DNA of 64,000 bases from Xanthomonas albilineans (lineage in GTDB: Bacteria > Pseudomonadota > Gammaproteobacteria > Xanthomonadales > Xanthomonadaceae), in the NCBI RefSeq assembly GCF_002939705.1, contig NZ_MDCB01000003.1, positions 1-64,000 of the forward strand. Reading direction: 5' to 3'. Made by a program: the position numbers and the translations under genes. The notes beneath the pieces are model-generated. The model was not told where the DNA came from and made no database searches. It worked only from the letters and a program-made list of their open reading frames with translations. This document shows, piece by piece, positions 28,842 to 39,734 of the stretch (positions are counted from its first letter, which is position 1; each line of letters starts with the position of its first letter).

Positions 28842-30899
28842 ATGAGGACCTTTCCCCAGCCGGTCCGCGCGGCACTGTATGCGGCGCTGCGCACGGCGTT
28901 CCGACTGCTGCCGCTGCATGAAAGTATCCGTGATCGCTGGCGCAGCGCCTTTCTGCGCCGTTATGCCGATTGGGCGCCACCGCCACCACGCGGACGCCTG
29001 GGCTGGGGCGGCGTGCGCCGCCCCAGGGTCAGCAGCGACCAGCCCGCCATCGGTTACGTGCCGTACCAGCAACAGACATTGCCGACAGTGCCACCGGCCA
29101 CCCTGGTGGCGTTCTATCTGCCGCAGTTCCACCCGTTCGCAGAGAACGAGCAGTGGTGGGGAAAAGGCTTCACCGAATGGCGCAATGTCACCCGCGCCTT
29201 ACCACAATTCGAGGGACATGCTCAGCCGCGACTGCCGGCCGATCTGGGTTTCTATGACCTGCGCCATGTCAGCGTGATGCGCGAACAGGCACGCCTGGCG
29301 GCCGAATATGGCGTCGGCGCGTTCTGCTTCTACTTCTATTGGTTCGCCGGAAAAACGCTGATGGAACAGCCGCTGCGGCAGTGGCTCGACGACGCACACA
29401 TCACGCTTCCGTTCTGCCTGTGCTGGGCCAACGAAAACTGGAGCCGGCGCTGGGACGGACGCGACCACGACGTGCTCATCGCCCAGCAACACAGCGCCGA
29501 AGACGATCTAGCTTTCATCGCACATATTGCGCCCTACCTGCGCGACCGCCGCTATCTACGCGTTGACGGCAAACCCATGCTGCTGGTGTATCGCCCGCAT
29601 CTGATGCCCGATCCCGCGGCGACGGCCGCACGTTGGCGCCAGTGGTGCCAGGCGCACGATGTGGGCGAAATTCATCTGGCCTACGTGCAGGGATTCGAAC
29701 GCACCGACCCAACTGAAATGGGTTTCGATGCGGCAGTGGAATTCCCACCCAACCTGAGCGGGGCAGCCTCGATATCGGCACGGCAAACACTGATCAATCC
29801 GCACTATTGCGGCTCTGTGCTGGACTGGCGCACGCTCGCCAACGCCGCCGCCGTACGCCCGTTGCCGCCATACCGGCTGTACCCGGGGGTCAATCCGGGT
29901 TGGGACAACGAACCACGTCGCTCCGGTCGTGGCCAGGTGTTGCTGCATGCATCGCCACGCGGCTACGGCGACTGGCTGCGCCGCACCATCCACGAACGCC
30001 TGGCCGATGTCGCGCCACCGCACCGCATCGTATTCATCAACGCGTGGAACGAATGGGCGGAGGGCGCGGTGCTGGAACCGGACCAACGGCTTGGGCACGC
30101 ATGGCTGGAGCAAACCCGCAATGCGTTGTTGCGGCCCTCCCCCAACCCCACACCGCGCATCGCCGTCGTGGTGCACGTATGGTACATCGAAGCGCTAGCG
30201 GCCATCGCCGCCGCGCTTGCACGCTGGCCGCAACCACCACGGATCATCGTCACCACAGACGCGGCACATGCCGATGCCAGCGCATCGGTCATGGCATCCC
30301 ATGGCCTTGCCTCCGAACTGCGGGTGCATCCCAACCGTGGGCGCGACGTGTTGCCATTCCTGCACGAGGCCGACCGCCTGTGCAACGAGGGCGTGGACCT
30401 CGTGCTGAAACTGCACACCAAGCGATCACTGCATCGCCACGATGGCGAGCGCTGGGCGGCGGAACTGCTGGCGAGTCTGTCGCCCCCTGACGACGGGCCG
30501 GAAACCTGCATCCACAAGTTCCTGGAACAGCCCGACCTCGGCCTGCTCGCCCCGCGCGGGCACCTGCTTCCACTGGAAACCTATCTCGGCAGCAATGCCG
30601 ACGAATTGGATTTCCTGGCCGCGCGCCTTGGCATCGCCACCCGCGGCGAAGATTTGCGATTTCCCGCAGGCACGATGTTCTGGGCACGCCTGCAGGCGCT
30701 GCGCCCGGTGCTGGACGCGCATCTGTCACCCGATGATTTCCAGCCCGAGCAAGCACAAACCGACGGGACACTTGCGCATGCACTGGAGCGCGCGTTTGGC
30801 GCCGTGGTGCGGCATGCGGGCTATCGTCTGGCGGAGGCCGACACGGGCGGCAGGAGCGCCTCCGCCTCCGCCTATCCCTACGCACAACCTAGCCGTTAA
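28842..30899 (+). CDS. WbsX (GH99-like) and RgpF-domain polysaccharide protein
   Basis: 685 residues, no clear signal peptide. Residues about 85-430 match the WbsX/GH99-like family common in O-antigen clusters (VAFYLPQFHPFAENEQWWG, FTEWRNV, FCLCWANENWSRRWDG, FINAWNEWAEGA). Residues about 440-670 match rhamnan synthesis protein F (HPNRGRDVLPFL, LKLHTKRS, RFPAGTMFWAR). The combination is typical of rhamnose-containing polysaccharide assembly. It starts 7 bases after etf-QO, so is probably cotranscribed, although functionally it belongs with the rhamnose genes downstream. Precise activity not established. Confidence 0.8.
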   Translation: MRTFPQPVRAALYAALRTAFRLLPLHESIRDRWRSAFLRRYADWAPPPPRGRLGWGGVRRPRVSSDQPAIGYVPYQQQTLPTVPPATLVAFYLPQFHPFAENEQWWGKGFTEWRNVTRALPQFEGHAQPRLPADLGFYDLRHVSVMREQARLAAEYGVGAFCFYFYWFAGKTLMEQPLRQWLDDAHITLPFCLCWANENWSRRWDGRDHDVLIAQQHSAEDDLAFIAHIAPYLRDRRYLRVDGKPMLLVYRPHLMPDPAATAARWRQWCQAHDVGEIHLAYVQGFERTDPTEMGFDAAVEFPPNLSGAASISARQTLINPHYCGSVLDWRTLANAAAVRPLPPYRLYPGVNPGWDNEPRRSGRGQVLLHASPRGYGDWLRRTIHERLADVAPPHRIVFINAWNEWAEGAVLEPDQRLGHAWLEQTRNALLRPSPNPTPRIAVVVHVWYIEALAAIAAALARWPQPPRIIVTTDAAHADASASVMASHGLASELRVHPNRGRDVLPFLHEADRLCNEGVDLVLKLHTKRSLHRHDGERWAAELLASLSPPDDGPETCIHKFLEQPDLGLLAPRGHLLPLETYLGSNADELDFLAARLGIATRGEDLRFPAGTMFWARLQALRPVLDAHLSPDDFQPEQAQTDGTLAHALERAFGAVVRHAGYRLAEADTGGRSASASAYPYAQPSR

Positions 30900-30900
30900 T

Positions 30901-31530
30901 TCAGCGCCGGAACGGCACCCCAGTCTTGGCAACCAACTCGGATTCGTCCACACCCTCGGCGATCTCCACCAACACCAATCCATCCGCCGTCACATCGAAC
31001 ACTGCCAGGTCGGTGATGATGCGGTCGACCACACCGACGCCTGTCAGCGGCAGGTCGCAGGCAGGCAAGATCTTATGGCTGCCATCCTTGGCCACGTGTT
31101 CCATCAACACCACCACGCGCTTGACCCCGGCCACCAAGTCCATCGCCCCGCCCATGCCCTTGACCATCTTGCCCGGCACCATCCAGTTGGCTAGATCGCC
31201 ATGCGCGCTGACCTGCATCGCACCGAGGATCGCCAGGTCGATATGGCCGCCACGAATCATCGCGAAGGAATCGTGGCTGCCGAAATAACTGGCGCCGGCG
31301 CGTGCCGTGACCGTTTGCTTGCCCGCATTGATCAGGTCCGCATCCACTTCGTCCTCGCTCGGGAACGGGCCGATGCCGAGTAAACCGTTCTCCGATTGCA
31401 ACCACACGTCCATGTCCTCGGGGATATGGTTGGCGACCAGCGTCGGCAGGCCGATCCCCAGGTTCACGTAGGCACCGTCGGTGAGTTCGCGGGCGGCACG
31501 CTGCGCCATGTCGTCGCGGGTCCAGGCCAT
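30901..31530 (-). CDS. scoB: 3-oxoacid CoA-transferase subunit B
   Basis: 209 residues. The catalytic glutamate lies in the SENGLLG motif; [13 protein letters not shown] is the typical N-terminal block. With ScoA it moves CoA between succinyl-CoA and acetoacetate. It follows scoA with one base between stop and start. Convergent with the WbsX gene, whose stop is only 1 base away. Confidence 0.92.
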   Translation of the reverse strand: MAWTRDDMAQRAARELTDGAYVNLGIGLPTLVANHIPEDMDVWLQSENGLLGIGPFPSEDEVDADLINAGKQTVTARAGASYFGSHDSFAMIRGGHIDLAILGAMQVSAHGDLANWMVPGKMVKGMGGAMDLVAGVKRVVVLMEHVAKDGSHKILPACDLPLTGVGVVDRIITDLAVFDVTADGLVLVEIAEGVDESELVAKTGVPFRR

Positions 31531-31531
31531 G

Positions 31532-32269
31532 TCATGCCTCCTTCTGGCGCAGGGTGCGCTGTTCGATGCGTTTTTCCGGATACGGGTTGTGCACGATGCG
31601 ATCCACATAGATGCCCGGCAGATGCACCTGATCGGGATCGATGCTGCCGGTCTCCACCACCTGCTCTACCTCGACGATGCAGACCTTGCCCGCCATGGCA
31701 CAGGCCGGATTGAAGTTGCGCGCGGTCTTGCGGAACACCAGGTTACCGGCGGCATCGGCCTTCCACGCCTTGACCAAGGCCACGTCGGCACGCAGCGCGG
31801 TTTCCAGCACGTAGTGCTTGCCGTCGAATTCGCGCGTCTCCTTGCCTTCGGCAACCACGGTGCCGAAGCCGGTGGCGGTGAAGAACGCGGGGATGCCGGC
31901 ACCACCAGCACGTAGGCGCTCGGCCAGGGTTCCTTGGGGATTGAATTCCAACTCCAGCTCGCCCGCCAGGTATTGGCGTTCGAATTCCTTGTTCTCGCCG
32001 ACATAGGACGAGATCATCTTGCGGATCTGCCGGGTGGCCAGCAGTTGGCCAAGGCCGAAACCGTCGACACCCGCGTTATTGGAGATCACCGTGAGTCCAC
32101 ACACGCCGCTATCACGCAATGCGGCAATCAATGCCTCGGGGATACCGCACAGACCGAACCCGCCGACCGCCAAGGTTTGACCATCCGCCACCACATCGGC
32201 CAGCGCCGTGGCCGCATCGGGGAACCGCTTGCCGCGCTGCCCGGTTGCCCCGGGAGAGATGTCGCCCAT
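31532..32269 (-). CDS. scoA: 3-oxoacid CoA-transferase subunit A
   Basis: 245 residues with the CoA-binding signature [10 protein letters not shown] near residue 42 and the [12 protein letters not shown] block. The start at 32269 has GGAG 7 bases upstream; an in-frame ATG at 32284 lacks one. Forms the heteromeric transferase with ScoB. Divergent from xanA. Confidence 0.92.
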   Translation of the reverse strand: MGDISPGATGQRGKRFPDAATALADVVADGQTLAVGGFGLCGIPEALIAALRDSGVCGLTVISNNAGVDGFGLGQLLATRQIRKMISSYVGENKEFERQYLAGELELEFNPQGTLAERLRAGGAGIPAFFTATGFGTVVAEGKETREFDGKHYVLETALRADVALVKAWKADAAGNLVFRKTARNFNPACAMAGKVCIVEVEQVVETGSIDPDQVHLPGIYVDRIVHNPYPEKRIEQRTLRQKEA

Positions 32270-32401
32270 TCGCCAGCTCCGCATTGCACTGTAGGTGGGT
32301 AGTTTAGAGCGTGTGCTGCACGTTGGAGTGAGAGCCGCAACGAGCGATTAAGCGCGGAAACGTTACAATCTCCTTTCTATATTACCCAGGACCTTCTTCA
32401 C

Positions 32402-33748
32402 ATGTCGCTTCCCGCATTCAAGGCCTACGACATCCGCGGTCGCGTACCCGACGAACTGAACGAGGATCTGGCGCGCCGCATCGGCGTGGCGTTGGCAGGG
32501 CAGTTGCAGAGCGGGCCTGTGGTAGTGGGACACGATGTGCGCCTAGCGAGCCCGTCGCTGCAGGCGGCACTGTCAGCGGGCTTGCGCGCCAGCGGCCGCG
32601 AGGTGATCGACATCGGCCTGTGCGGCACCGAGGAAGTGTATTTCCAAACCGACCACCTGCAGGCCGCTGGCGGCGTGATGGTCACCGCCAGCCACAACCC
32701 GATGGACTACAACGGCATGAAGCTGGTCCGCGAGCACGCGCGTCCGATCAGTTCCGACACCGGCCTGTTCGCCATCCGCGACACCGTGGCCGCCGATACC
32801 GCACCCGCCGGCACACCGATTGCCACCGAACACCACCGCCCGGACAAGTCCGCCTACATCGCGCACCTGCTCAGCTACGTCGACAACGCCACGCTCAAAC
32901 CGTTGAAGCTGGTGGTCAACGCCGGCAACGGCGGCGCCGGCGCCATCGTCGATCTGCTGGCACCACACCTGCCATTCGAGTTCGTCCGCGTGTTTCACGA
33001 GCCGGACGGCCATTTCCCCAATGGCATTCCCAACCCACTGCTGTCGGAAAACCGCGCAGCCACCGCCAACGCGGTCAAGCAGCACGGCGCGGACTTCGGC
33101 ATCGCCTGGGATGGCGATTTCGACCGTTGCTTCTTCTTCGACGCCAACGGCCGCTTCATCGAGGGCTACTACCTGGTGGGCTTGCTGGCGCAGGCGATTC
33201 TGGCCAAGCAGCCCGGCGGCAAGATCGTGCACGATCCGCGCCTGACCTGGAACACGATCGAAATGGTCGAGGACGCTGGCGGCATCCCAGTGCTGTGCAA
33301 AAGCGGGCACGCCTTCATCAAAGAGAAAATGCGCAGCGAGAATGCGGTGTATGGCGGCGAGATGAGCGCACACCATTATTTCCGCGAGTTCGCCTACGCC
33401 GACTCGGGCATGATCCCCTGGTTGCTGATCGCCGAATTGGTGTCGCAATCGGGGCGTTCACTGGCCGACTTGGTCGAGGCGCGGATGCAGAAGTTCCCAT
33501 GCAGCGGCGAGATCAACTTCAAAGTCGCCGACGCGAAAGCGGCCGTGGCGCGGGTGATGCAGCACTATGCGGCGCAGTCGCCCGCGCTGGACTACACCGA
33601 CGGCGTCAGCGCCGAATTCGCGCAATGGCGTTTCAACCTGCGCAGCTCCAATACAGAACCGCTGCTGCGGCTAAACGTGGAAACGCGCGGCGATGCGGCC
33701 CTACTGGAACAACGCACGCGAGAAATTTCCGATCTATTGAACGCCTGA
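32402..33748 (+). CDS. xanA: Phosphoglucomutase/phosphomannomutase
   Basis: 448 residues. Phosphoserine Ser97 lies in [12 protein letters not shown]; the metal loop is DGDFDRC; the sugar-binding [10 protein letters not shown] and phosphate-binding RSSNTEP loops are present. It interconverts glucose-6-P/glucose-1-P and mannose-6-P/mannose-1-P and so feeds UDP-glucose, dTDP-rhamnose and GDP-mannose pools for xanthan and LPS. Upstream of xanB, the known Xanthomonas pair. Confidence 0.95.
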   Translation: MSLPAFKAYDIRGRVPDELNEDLARRIGVALAGQLQSGPVVVGHDVRLASPSLQAALSAGLRASGREVIDIGLCGTEEVYFQTDHLQAAGGVMVTASHNPMDYNGMKLVREHARPISSDTGLFAIRDTVAADTAPAGTPIATEHHRPDKSAYIAHLLSYVDNATLKPLKLVVNAGNGGAGAIVDLLAPHLPFEFVRVFHEPDGHFPNGIPNPLLSENRAATANAVKQHGADFGIAWDGDFDRCFFFDANGRFIEGYYLVGLLAQAILAKQPGGKIVHDPRLTWNTIEMVEDAGGIPVLCKSGHAFIKEKMRSENAVYGGEMSAHHYFREFAYADSGMIPWLLIAELVSQSGRSLADLVEARMQKFPCSGEINFKVADAKAAVARVMQHYAAQSPALDYTDGVSAEFAQWRFNLRSSNTEPLLRLNVETRGDAALLEQRTREISDLLNA

Positions 33749-33803
33749 TCGTGAATTCTTCTTCGCCCGAATCCTTCAACGCCCACATGGAATTTCTCTG
33801 TTC

Positions 33804-35207
33804 ATGAGCGATATTCTCCCCATCATCCTGTCCGGTGGTTCCGGCACGCGCCTGTGGCCGCTGTCGCGCGAGACCTATCCCAAGCAGTTCCTACCCTTGG
33901 TCGGGGACAACAGCATGCTGCAATCGACCTGGCTGCGCGCCGCACCGATCGCCGAGTGCCCGCCCATCGTGGTCGCCAACGAAGAACATCGCTTCATCGT
34001 CGCCGAGCAGTTGCAACAACTCGGTGTCAAGCCGGGAGCGATCCTGCTCGAACCCAAGGGCCGCAACACCGCGCCCGCCATTGCGGCGGCGGCACTGGAG
34101 GCAATGCGCGATGGCGACGATCCACTCCTGCTGGTGTTGCCATCCGACCACGTCATCCTGGACGAAACCGCGTTCCAGAGGGCCGTAAAAAACGCTACCG
34201 CCGCGGCAGCAGCCGGTAAGTTAGTTACGTTCGGAATCCAGCCGACTGCACCGGAAACCGGCTACGGCTACATCAAGGCCGCTGCCGGCAATGGCGCCCG
34301 TGCGGTGGAACGTTTCGTCGAAAAACCCGACCTGGCCACCGCACAGGGTTATCTGGCCTCGGGCCAGTACTATTGGAACAGCGGCATGTTCCTGTTCCGC
34401 GCCTCCCGCTATCTGGAAGAACTGCGCCGCTTCCAACCGGCCATCGCCGATGCCTGCGGCATGGCATGGCAAGCAGCCAAGCGCGACACCGACTTCACCC
34501 GTCTAGACAAGGATGCCTTTGCCGCCAGCCCGTCCGACTCTATCGACTACGCGGTGATGGAGAAGACCGCCGACGCGGTGGTGGTGCCCCTGGACGCCCA
34601 ATGGAGCGATGTCGGCTCCTGGTCGGCACTGCTGGAGGTGTCGCGGCGCGACGCCAACGGCAACGCGCACCACGGCGACGTGATCGAGATCGATTGCCGC
34701 AACACCTACGCCTACGGCTCGCGCCTGATCGCGATGGTGGGACTGCAGGACGTGGTGGTGGTCGAGACCGACGACGCGGTGCTGGTCGGGCACCGCGAAC
34801 GCATCCAGGAGGTCAAGGACATCGTGGCCAGAATCAAGGCCAGCGGGCGCTCGGAGGCAACTTGGCACCGCAAGGTGTATCGGCCATGGGGCGCCTACGA
34901 TTCGATCGACAACGGCCAGCGCTTCCAGGTCAAGCGCATCACGGTCAAGCCCGGTGCGACGCTGAGCCTGCAGATGCATCACCACCGCGCAGAGCATTGG
35001 ATCGTGGTCAGCGGGACCGCCGAGGTCACTCGCGGCGAAGAGGTACTGCTGCTCACCGAAAATCAGAGCACCTACATCCCGTTGGGCGTGACCCATCGAT
35101 TGAAGAACCCGGGCAAGTTGCCGCTGGAATTGATCGAAGTGCAATCCGGCAGCTATCTGGGCGAAGACGACATCGTGCGTTTCGAAGACACCTACGGGCG
35201 CACCTGA
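33804..35207 (+). CDS. xanB: Mannose-1-P guanylyltransferase / mannose-6-P isomerase
   Basis: 467 residues, bifunctional type II. The N-terminal nucleotidyltransferase has [20 protein letters not shown] and FVEKP; the C-terminal cupin isomerase has [19 protein letters not shown]. It makes GDP-mannose from fructose-6-P via mannose-1-P (with XanA), the substrate of Gmd in this window. An efficient terminator follows. Confidence 0.95.
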   Translation: MSDILPIILSGGSGTRLWPLSRETYPKQFLPLVGDNSMLQSTWLRAAPIAECPPIVVANEEHRFIVAEQLQQLGVKPGAILLEPKGRNTAPAIAAAALEAMRDGDDPLLLVLPSDHVILDETAFQRAVKNATAAAAAGKLVTFGIQPTAPETGYGYIKAAAGNGARAVERFVEKPDLATAQGYLASGQYYWNSGMFLFRASRYLEELRRFQPAIADACGMAWQAAKRDTDFTRLDKDAFAASPSDSIDYAVMEKTADAVVVPLDAQWSDVGSWSALLEVSRRDANGNAHHGDVIEIDCRNTYAYGSRLIAMVGLQDVVVVETDDAVLVGHRERIQEVKDIVARIKASGRSEATWHRKVYRPWGAYDSIDNGQRFQVKRITVKPGATLSLQMHHHRAEHWIVVSGTAEVTRGEEVLLLTENQSTYIPLGVTHRLKNPGKLPLELIEVQSGSYLGEDDIVRFEDTYGRT

Positions 35208-35228
35208 ATCCGGTGCACGCTGTAACGC

Positions 35229-35262
35229 AAAGAGCCGGACAACGCCCGGCTCTTTGGTTTTC
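35229..35262 (+). terminator. Rho-independent terminator between xanB and rmlD (possibly bidirectional)
   Basis: Ten-base stem AAAGAGCCGG / CCGGCTCTTT (35229-35238, 35246-35255), loop of 7, followed by GGTTTT on the plus strand. It sits between convergent xanB and rmlD, 20 bases from either coding end, and the A-run at the left arm would serve as a T tract in the opposite direction. Confidence 0.85.
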
Positions 35263-35281
35263 CACTCGCGCATGCGGCGTG

Positions 35282-36196
35282 CTAGGCGGCGGAAGCCCGT
35301 GCGACGAGTTCGCCGATCACTTGGCGCAGACCGTCGCGCCACTGCGGCAGCTCCAGCGAAAAATCGCACTGCAGCTTGGACACATCTAGGCGCGAATAGG
35401 CAGGACGTTTGGCAGGTGTCGGATACTCCGTGGTGGCGATCGGCAGCACACGCGGCGTGCGCGGCAGTAAGCCCGCCGCCACCGCGTCGGCAAAGATCGC
35501 CTCGGCGAAACCGTGCCAGGTGGTCTCGCCCGCTGCGGTCAGGTGCCAGGTGCCCGATGGCAGCGTCGCACGCTGCGCCAACGCGTGCGCGGTGACCTGC
35601 GCAATCAGCGCGGCCGGTGTCGGCGTGCCGACCTGGTCGGCCACCACGCGCAATTCGTCGCGTTCGGCGCCCACACGTAGCATGGTGCGCAGGAAGTTGT
35701 GTCCATGCGCGGCGTACACCCAGGCAGTGCGGAAGATCAGGTGATGGGCGCCAGAGGCACGGATCGCCTCCTCGCCCGCGAGCTTGGTCGCGCCATACAC
35801 GCCCAGCGGCGCGGTCGGCGCATCCTCGGGATAGGGCCGCGTGCCCTGGCCGTCGAATACATAGTCGGTGGAGTAATGCACCAGCGGCACGCCATGTGCC
35901 GCGCACCAGTCCGCGATGATCCCAGGCGATTGCGCATTGGCCCGATGCGCCGCGTCCGCGTCCTGCTCGGCGCGATCCACCGCGGTGTAGGCCGCCGCGT
36001 TGACCACCACCGCCGGCTGCAACCGATCCAGTAATCCGCCAAGATCCTGCGGCCGATCGAAATCGGTGCGCTCGCAGGCGCGACCATCGGGCAATCGACC
36101 GCTACGGGTGGTCGCCAACACGGGTCCCTGCGCCGCCAGCGCGCGCAGCAGTTCCTGCCCGACCTGGCCGTTGGCGCCGAATACAAGCACCGTCAT
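35282..36196 (-). CDS. rmlD: dTDP-4-dehydrorhamnose reductase
   Basis: 304 residues, SDR fold: nucleotide-binding GANGQVGQELL at the N-terminus and catalytic YGATK (Tyr-x-x-x-Lys). It catalyses the last step to dTDP-L-rhamnose. Last gene of rmlB-A-C-D; it overlaps rmlC by 4 bases. Confidence 0.95.
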   Translation of the reverse strand: MTVLVFGANGQVGQELLRALAAQGPVLATTRSGRLPDGRACERTDFDRPQDLGGLLDRLQPAVVVNAAAYTAVDRAEQDADAAHRANAQSPGIIADWCAAHGVPLVHYSTDYVFDGQGTRPYPEDAPTAPLGVYGATKLAGEEAIRASGAHHLIFRTAWVYAAHGHNFLRTMLRVGAERDELRVVADQVGTPTPAALIAQVTAHALAQRATLPSGTWHLTAAGETTWHGFAEAIFADAVAAGLLPRTPRVLPIATTEYPTPAKRPAYSRLDVSKLQCDFSLELPQWRDGLRQVIGELVARASAA

Positions 36197-36750
36197 GGAC
36201 GATAGACTGGCAGGCGCTCGACAGGGATATCAGCCAAGCACGGCGCAACGGCATCCTTCTGCGACAACACCGTCGCGTTGATCGGCCAGTCCACCGCGAT
36301 GGCGGGGTCGTCCCAGCGCACCACCGCATCGGCTTCCTTGACATACACATCGGTACACAGATAGCTGAACACCGCTCGCTCGGAAAGCACGGCGAAACCA
36401 TGGGCAAAACCTTCCGGGATCCAGAACTGCTTCCGGTTCTCCCCGCTCAAGATGGCCGCAACCCACCGTCCGAAGTAGGGCGAACCGCGGCGTATGTCCA
36501 CGGCGACGTCATAGACCTCTCCCTCCAAAACGCTGACCAACTTACCTTGTGGTCGCGGCCACTGGTAATGCAAACCGCGTAACACCCCCTTGGCGGAGGT
36601 GGAGACATTGCTCTGTACGAAGTGGGTGGGGAGTCCATGTTGACCGAAACGTTCAGCATTCCACGCCTCGAAAAAATAGCCACGCGCATCGCCAAACACC
36701 GCCGGCTCGATCGCCAGGCAACCAGGCAGACTGGTTTCAATCACTTTCAC
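36193..36750 (-). CDS. rmlC: dTDP-4-dehydrorhamnose 3,5-epimerase
   Basis: 185 residues, cupin fold, with [16 protein letters not shown], the catalytic His in LRGLHYQWP and the substrate-contacting [10 protein letters not shown]. The start is a GTG at 36750 overlapping the rmlA stop (GTGA); no ATG with better context is available in frame near the family start. Confidence 0.95.
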   Translation of the reverse strand: MKVIETSLPGCLAIEPAVFGDARGYFFEAWNAERFGQHGLPTHFVQSNVSTSAKGVLRGLHYQWPRPQGKLVSVLEGEVYDVAVDIRRGSPYFGRWVAAILSGENRKQFWIPEGFAHGFAVLSERAVFSYLCTDVYVKEADAVVRWDDPAIAVDWPINATVLSQKDAVAPCLADIPVERLPVYRP

Positions 36751-37634
36751 GGAACAGTTCCTCGTGCAGCCAGTGCATGCAGGTATTTGCCGTAGTTGTT
36801 CTTCCGCAGGGGAGCGGCAAGTTTCTCCAGCTGCGCCGCATCGATCCAGCCCTGCCCGAACGCGATCTCTTCCGGGCAGCACACTTGCAGACCTTGCCGC
36901 GCCTGGATGGTCTCGATGAAGTTGGACGCTTCGTGCAGCGACTGATGGGTACCTGTATCCAGCCAGGCGTAGCCACGCCCCAGGGCTTCCAGATGCAGTT
37001 CGCCGGCGTCAAGGTAACGGCGATTGAGATCGGTGATCTCCAGTTCGCCACGCGGCGACGGCTTCAGTTCCGCCGCATGATCGCTGGCTTGGCCATCGTA
37101 GAAGTACAGGCCGGTGACCGCGTAATTGGAACGCGGCTTGAGTGGTTTCTCCTCCAGATCGATCACCTTGCCGGATGCATCGAACGCGGCGACGCCATAG
37201 CGCTCTGGATCGTTGACCCAGTAACCGAAGACGGTGGCGCCATGCTGCCGCGCGTCGGCGCGACGCAAGGTCTCGGTGAGACCATGGCCATGAAAGATAT
37301 TGTCACCCAGCACCAGACAACTCGGCTTTCCGGCAATGAAGTCGCGCCCGATCAGATACGCTTGCGCCAATCCATCCGGACTCGGCTGCACCGCGTAGGC
37401 GATGTTCATTCCCCACTGCGCACCATCGCCGAGCAGGGCTTGGAACAGGGCCTGCTCGTGCGGCGTGTTGATGATCAACACCTCGCGAATCCCGGCCAGC
37501 ATCAGCACACTGAGCGGGTAATAGATCATCGGCTTGTCGTAAACAGGCAGCAGCTGCTTGCTCACGCCCTTGGTGATCGGATACAGCCGCGTGCCGGAGC
37601 CGCCTGCGAGAATCATGCCCTTGCGTTGCGTCAT
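36747..37634 (-). CDS. rmlA: Glucose-1-phosphate thymidylyltransferase
   Basis: 295 residues. It has the [20 protein letters not shown] signature and the LGDNIFHG and LEEKP blocks. First enzymatic step to dTDP-L-rhamnose from glucose-1-P and dTTP. The family usual length is about 290. About 60 bases separate it from rmlB upstream. Confidence 0.96.
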   Translation of the reverse strand: MTQRKGMILAGGSGTRLYPITKGVSKQLLPVYDKPMIYYPLSVLMLAGIREVLIINTPHEQALFQALLGDGAQWGMNIAYAVQPSPDGLAQAYLIGRDFIAGKPSCLVLGDNIFHGHGLTETLRRADARQHGATVFGYWVNDPERYGVAAFDASGKVIDLEEKPLKPRSNYAVTGLYFYDGQASDHAAELKPSPRGELEITDLNRRYLDAGELHLEALGRGYAWLDTGTHQSLHEASNFIETIQARQGLQVCCPEEIAFGQGWIDAAQLEKLAAPLRKNNYGKYLHALAARGTVP

Positions 37635-37695
37635 GAGGTCTTTCCTTTGAATGCCCGCACCGCCCAGGCGGCACGGAGGTTGCGAGGGACGCGCG

Positions 37696-38751
37696 TTATG
37701 CCGCGGTCCCGATCCGTTCCAGGCGATAGCTGCCGTCGAGTACGCCCTGTACCCAATCTTGATGGTTCAAGTACCAGTTCACGGTGATCGCAATGCCTTG
37801 CTCGAAGCTGTACGTCGGCTCCCAGCCCAGTTCGTTTTTTAATTTGGACGCATCGATCGCGTAGCGTCGGTCGTGACCGGGCCGGTCGGCGACGTGGGTG
37901 ATCTGACTGGCGCGGGATTTGCCGTCCTCGCGCGGACGCCGCGCGTCCAGCAGCGCGCAGATCGCCTGCACAACCTCGATATTCTGCTTCTCGGCGTTGC
38001 CGCCGACGTTGTAGGTCTCGCCGACCCTGCCCTTGACCAGCACGGTGCGGATCGCTTCGCAGTGGTCACCGACAAACAACCAGTCACGCACCTGCTTGCC
38101 ATCGCCGTAGACCGGCAGCGGTTCGCCCGCCAGCGCCTTGGCGATCACCAACGGAATGAGTTTTTCCGGGAAGTGATACGGGCCGTAATTGTTGGAGCAG
38201 TTGGTGGTCAGCACCGGCAGGCCATAGGTATGGTGGAACGCACGCACCAGGTGATCGGAAGCGGCCTTGGACGCGGAATACGGCGAGTTCGGCGCATACG
38301 GCGTGGTTTCGGTGAACTTGCCGGTCTCGCCGAGCGTGCCATAGACCTCGTCAGTGGACACATGCAAGAACCGGAACGCGTCGCGGCCGCCATCCGGCAG
38401 CGTCTTCCAATGATCGCGCACCGACTCCAGCAGGCCGAGCGTGCCGACCACATTGGTCTGGATGAACGCGCCAGGGCCGTCGATCGAACGGTCCACATGG
38501 CTTTCGGCAGCGAAATTGACCACCGCATCAGGCTGATGTTCGGTCAGCAGACGGCTCACCAGCTCGCGGTCGCCGATATCCCCGTGCACGAACACATGGT
38601 CGGAATTGCCCTCCAGCGACACCAGCGTGTTCAGGTTCCCGGCATAGGTCAGCGCGTCCAGGTTGATCACGCGCACGCCGCGCGCCACTGCCTCGAGCAC
38701 GAAATTGCCGCCGATGAAACCAGCACCGCCGGTCACGAGCCAAGTCGCCAA
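37696..38751 (-). CDS. rmlB: dTDP-glucose 4,6-dehydratase
   Basis: 351 residues, extended SDR with [11 protein letters not shown] (NAD site), the catalytic TDEVYG and YSASKA motifs, and the family N-terminus ATWLVTGG. This fixes the start at a TTG (38751) with an AGAGAGGA immediately before it; the open frame upstream is not protein-like. First gene of rmlBACD, divergent from etfB. Confidence 0.94.
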   Translation of the reverse strand: MATWLVTGGAGFIGGNFVLEAVARGVRVINLDALTYAGNLNTLVSLEGNSDHVFVHGDIGDRELVSRLLTEHQPDAVVNFAAESHVDRSIDGPGAFIQTNVVGTLGLLESVRDHWKTLPDGGRDAFRFLHVSTDEVYGTLGETGKFTETTPYAPNSPYSASKAASDHLVRAFHHTYGLPVLTTNCSNNYGPYHFPEKLIPLVIAKALAGEPLPVYGDGKQVRDWLFVGDHCEAIRTVLVKGRVGETYNVGGNAEKQNIEVVQAICALLDARRPREDGKSRASQITHVADRPGHDRRYAIDASKLKNELGWEPTYSFEQGIAITVNWYLNHQDWVQGVLDGSYRLERIGTAA

Positions 38752-38987
38752 TTCCTCTCTCCTGTATCGTGGACAGGCACCAGCTAGATGGCTGGAGCGT
38801 AACCTGCAATCATAACGCCCTCGCGATGAGACCACGCACCTCGCTGCGTGGCGATCAGTCGACAGCCCCCGAAGCGATTGACCATACGCGATCGCACGGT
38901 CTACCGCGCCCGGTTAGAATCCACCGACTGCCCCGCGCCAGCCGCCGCGGCCGGGCCTTCCCGCACTGCTGAAGGATCTCGTACACG
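38752..38987. promoter_or_regulatory. Divergent regulatory region between rmlB and etfB
   Basis: 236 bp without a gene, holding the promoters of both operons. A TAGAAT at 38915-38920 (plus strand) is a fair -10 box for etfB, but no convincing -35 sits at the right distance. No terminator was recognised. Confidence 0.4.
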
Positions 38988-39734
38988 ATGAAAATCCTCG
39001 TCGCCTACAAGCGCGTGGTGGACTACAACGTCCGCATCCAGGTCAAGCCGGACGGCTCTGGCGTGGTCACCGAGGGCGTCAAGCTCTCCGCCAATCCGTT
39101 CGACGAAATCGCCCTGGAAGAAGCGCTGCGCCTGCGCGACGCCGGGATCGCCAGCGAGGTGGTGGTCGCCACCATCGCGCCGGCCGACGCCGCTGCGCAT
39201 CTGCGCAACGGGCTGGCGATGGGCGCCAACCGCGCCATCCACGTGGTGACCGACGCGGCGATCCAGCCACTGACCGCCGCGCGCACACTGCTCAAGCTGG
39301 TCGAGCAGGAGCAGCCGGACCTGGTGATCCTCGGCAAGCAGGCGATCGACGACGATGCCAACCAGACCGGGCAGATGCTGGCCACGCTGTGGGGCCGGCC
39401 GCAGGCCACCTTCGCCAGCAAGTTGGTGGTGGCCGATGGCAAGGCCACGGTCACCCGCGAGGTCGATGCCGGCCTGGAAACCATGGAAGTGGATCTGCCC
39501 GCCGTCATCACCACCGATCTGCGCCTGAACGAACCACGCTTCATCAAACTGCCGGACATCATGAAGGCCAAGAGCAAGCCGCTGCAAACCCTAGCCTTCA
39601 CCGACCTGGGCGTGCAGGCCAACGACAGCCTCGCCATCACCCATTACGCCCCGCCGGCCAAGCGCAGCCGCGGCGTGATGGTCAAGAACGCCGCCGAACT
39701 GGTGGCCGCACTCAAGCAAAAAGGGGTGCTGTAA
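38988..39734 (+). CDS. etfB: Electron transfer flavoprotein beta subunit
   Basis: 248 residues, with MKILVAYKRVVDYNVRIQVK, the AMP-binding region LVILGKQAIDDDANQTGQML and the recognition loop LETMEVDLPAVITTDLRLNEPR. With EtfA it carries electrons from acyl-CoA dehydrogenases to ETF-QO. In Xanthomonas etfB-etfA mark one border of the LPS cluster. Confidence 0.96.
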   Translation: MKILVAYKRVVDYNVRIQVKPDGSGVVTEGVKLSANPFDEIALEEALRLRDAGIASEVVVATIAPADAAAHLRNGLAMGANRAIHVVTDAAIQPLTAARTLLKLVEQEQPDLVILGKQAIDDDANQTGQMLATLWGRPQATFASKLVVADGKATVTREVDAGLETMEVDLPAVITTDLRLNEPRFIKLPDIMKAKSKPLQTLAFTDLGVQANDSLAITHYAPPAKRSRGVMVKNAAELVAALKQKGVL

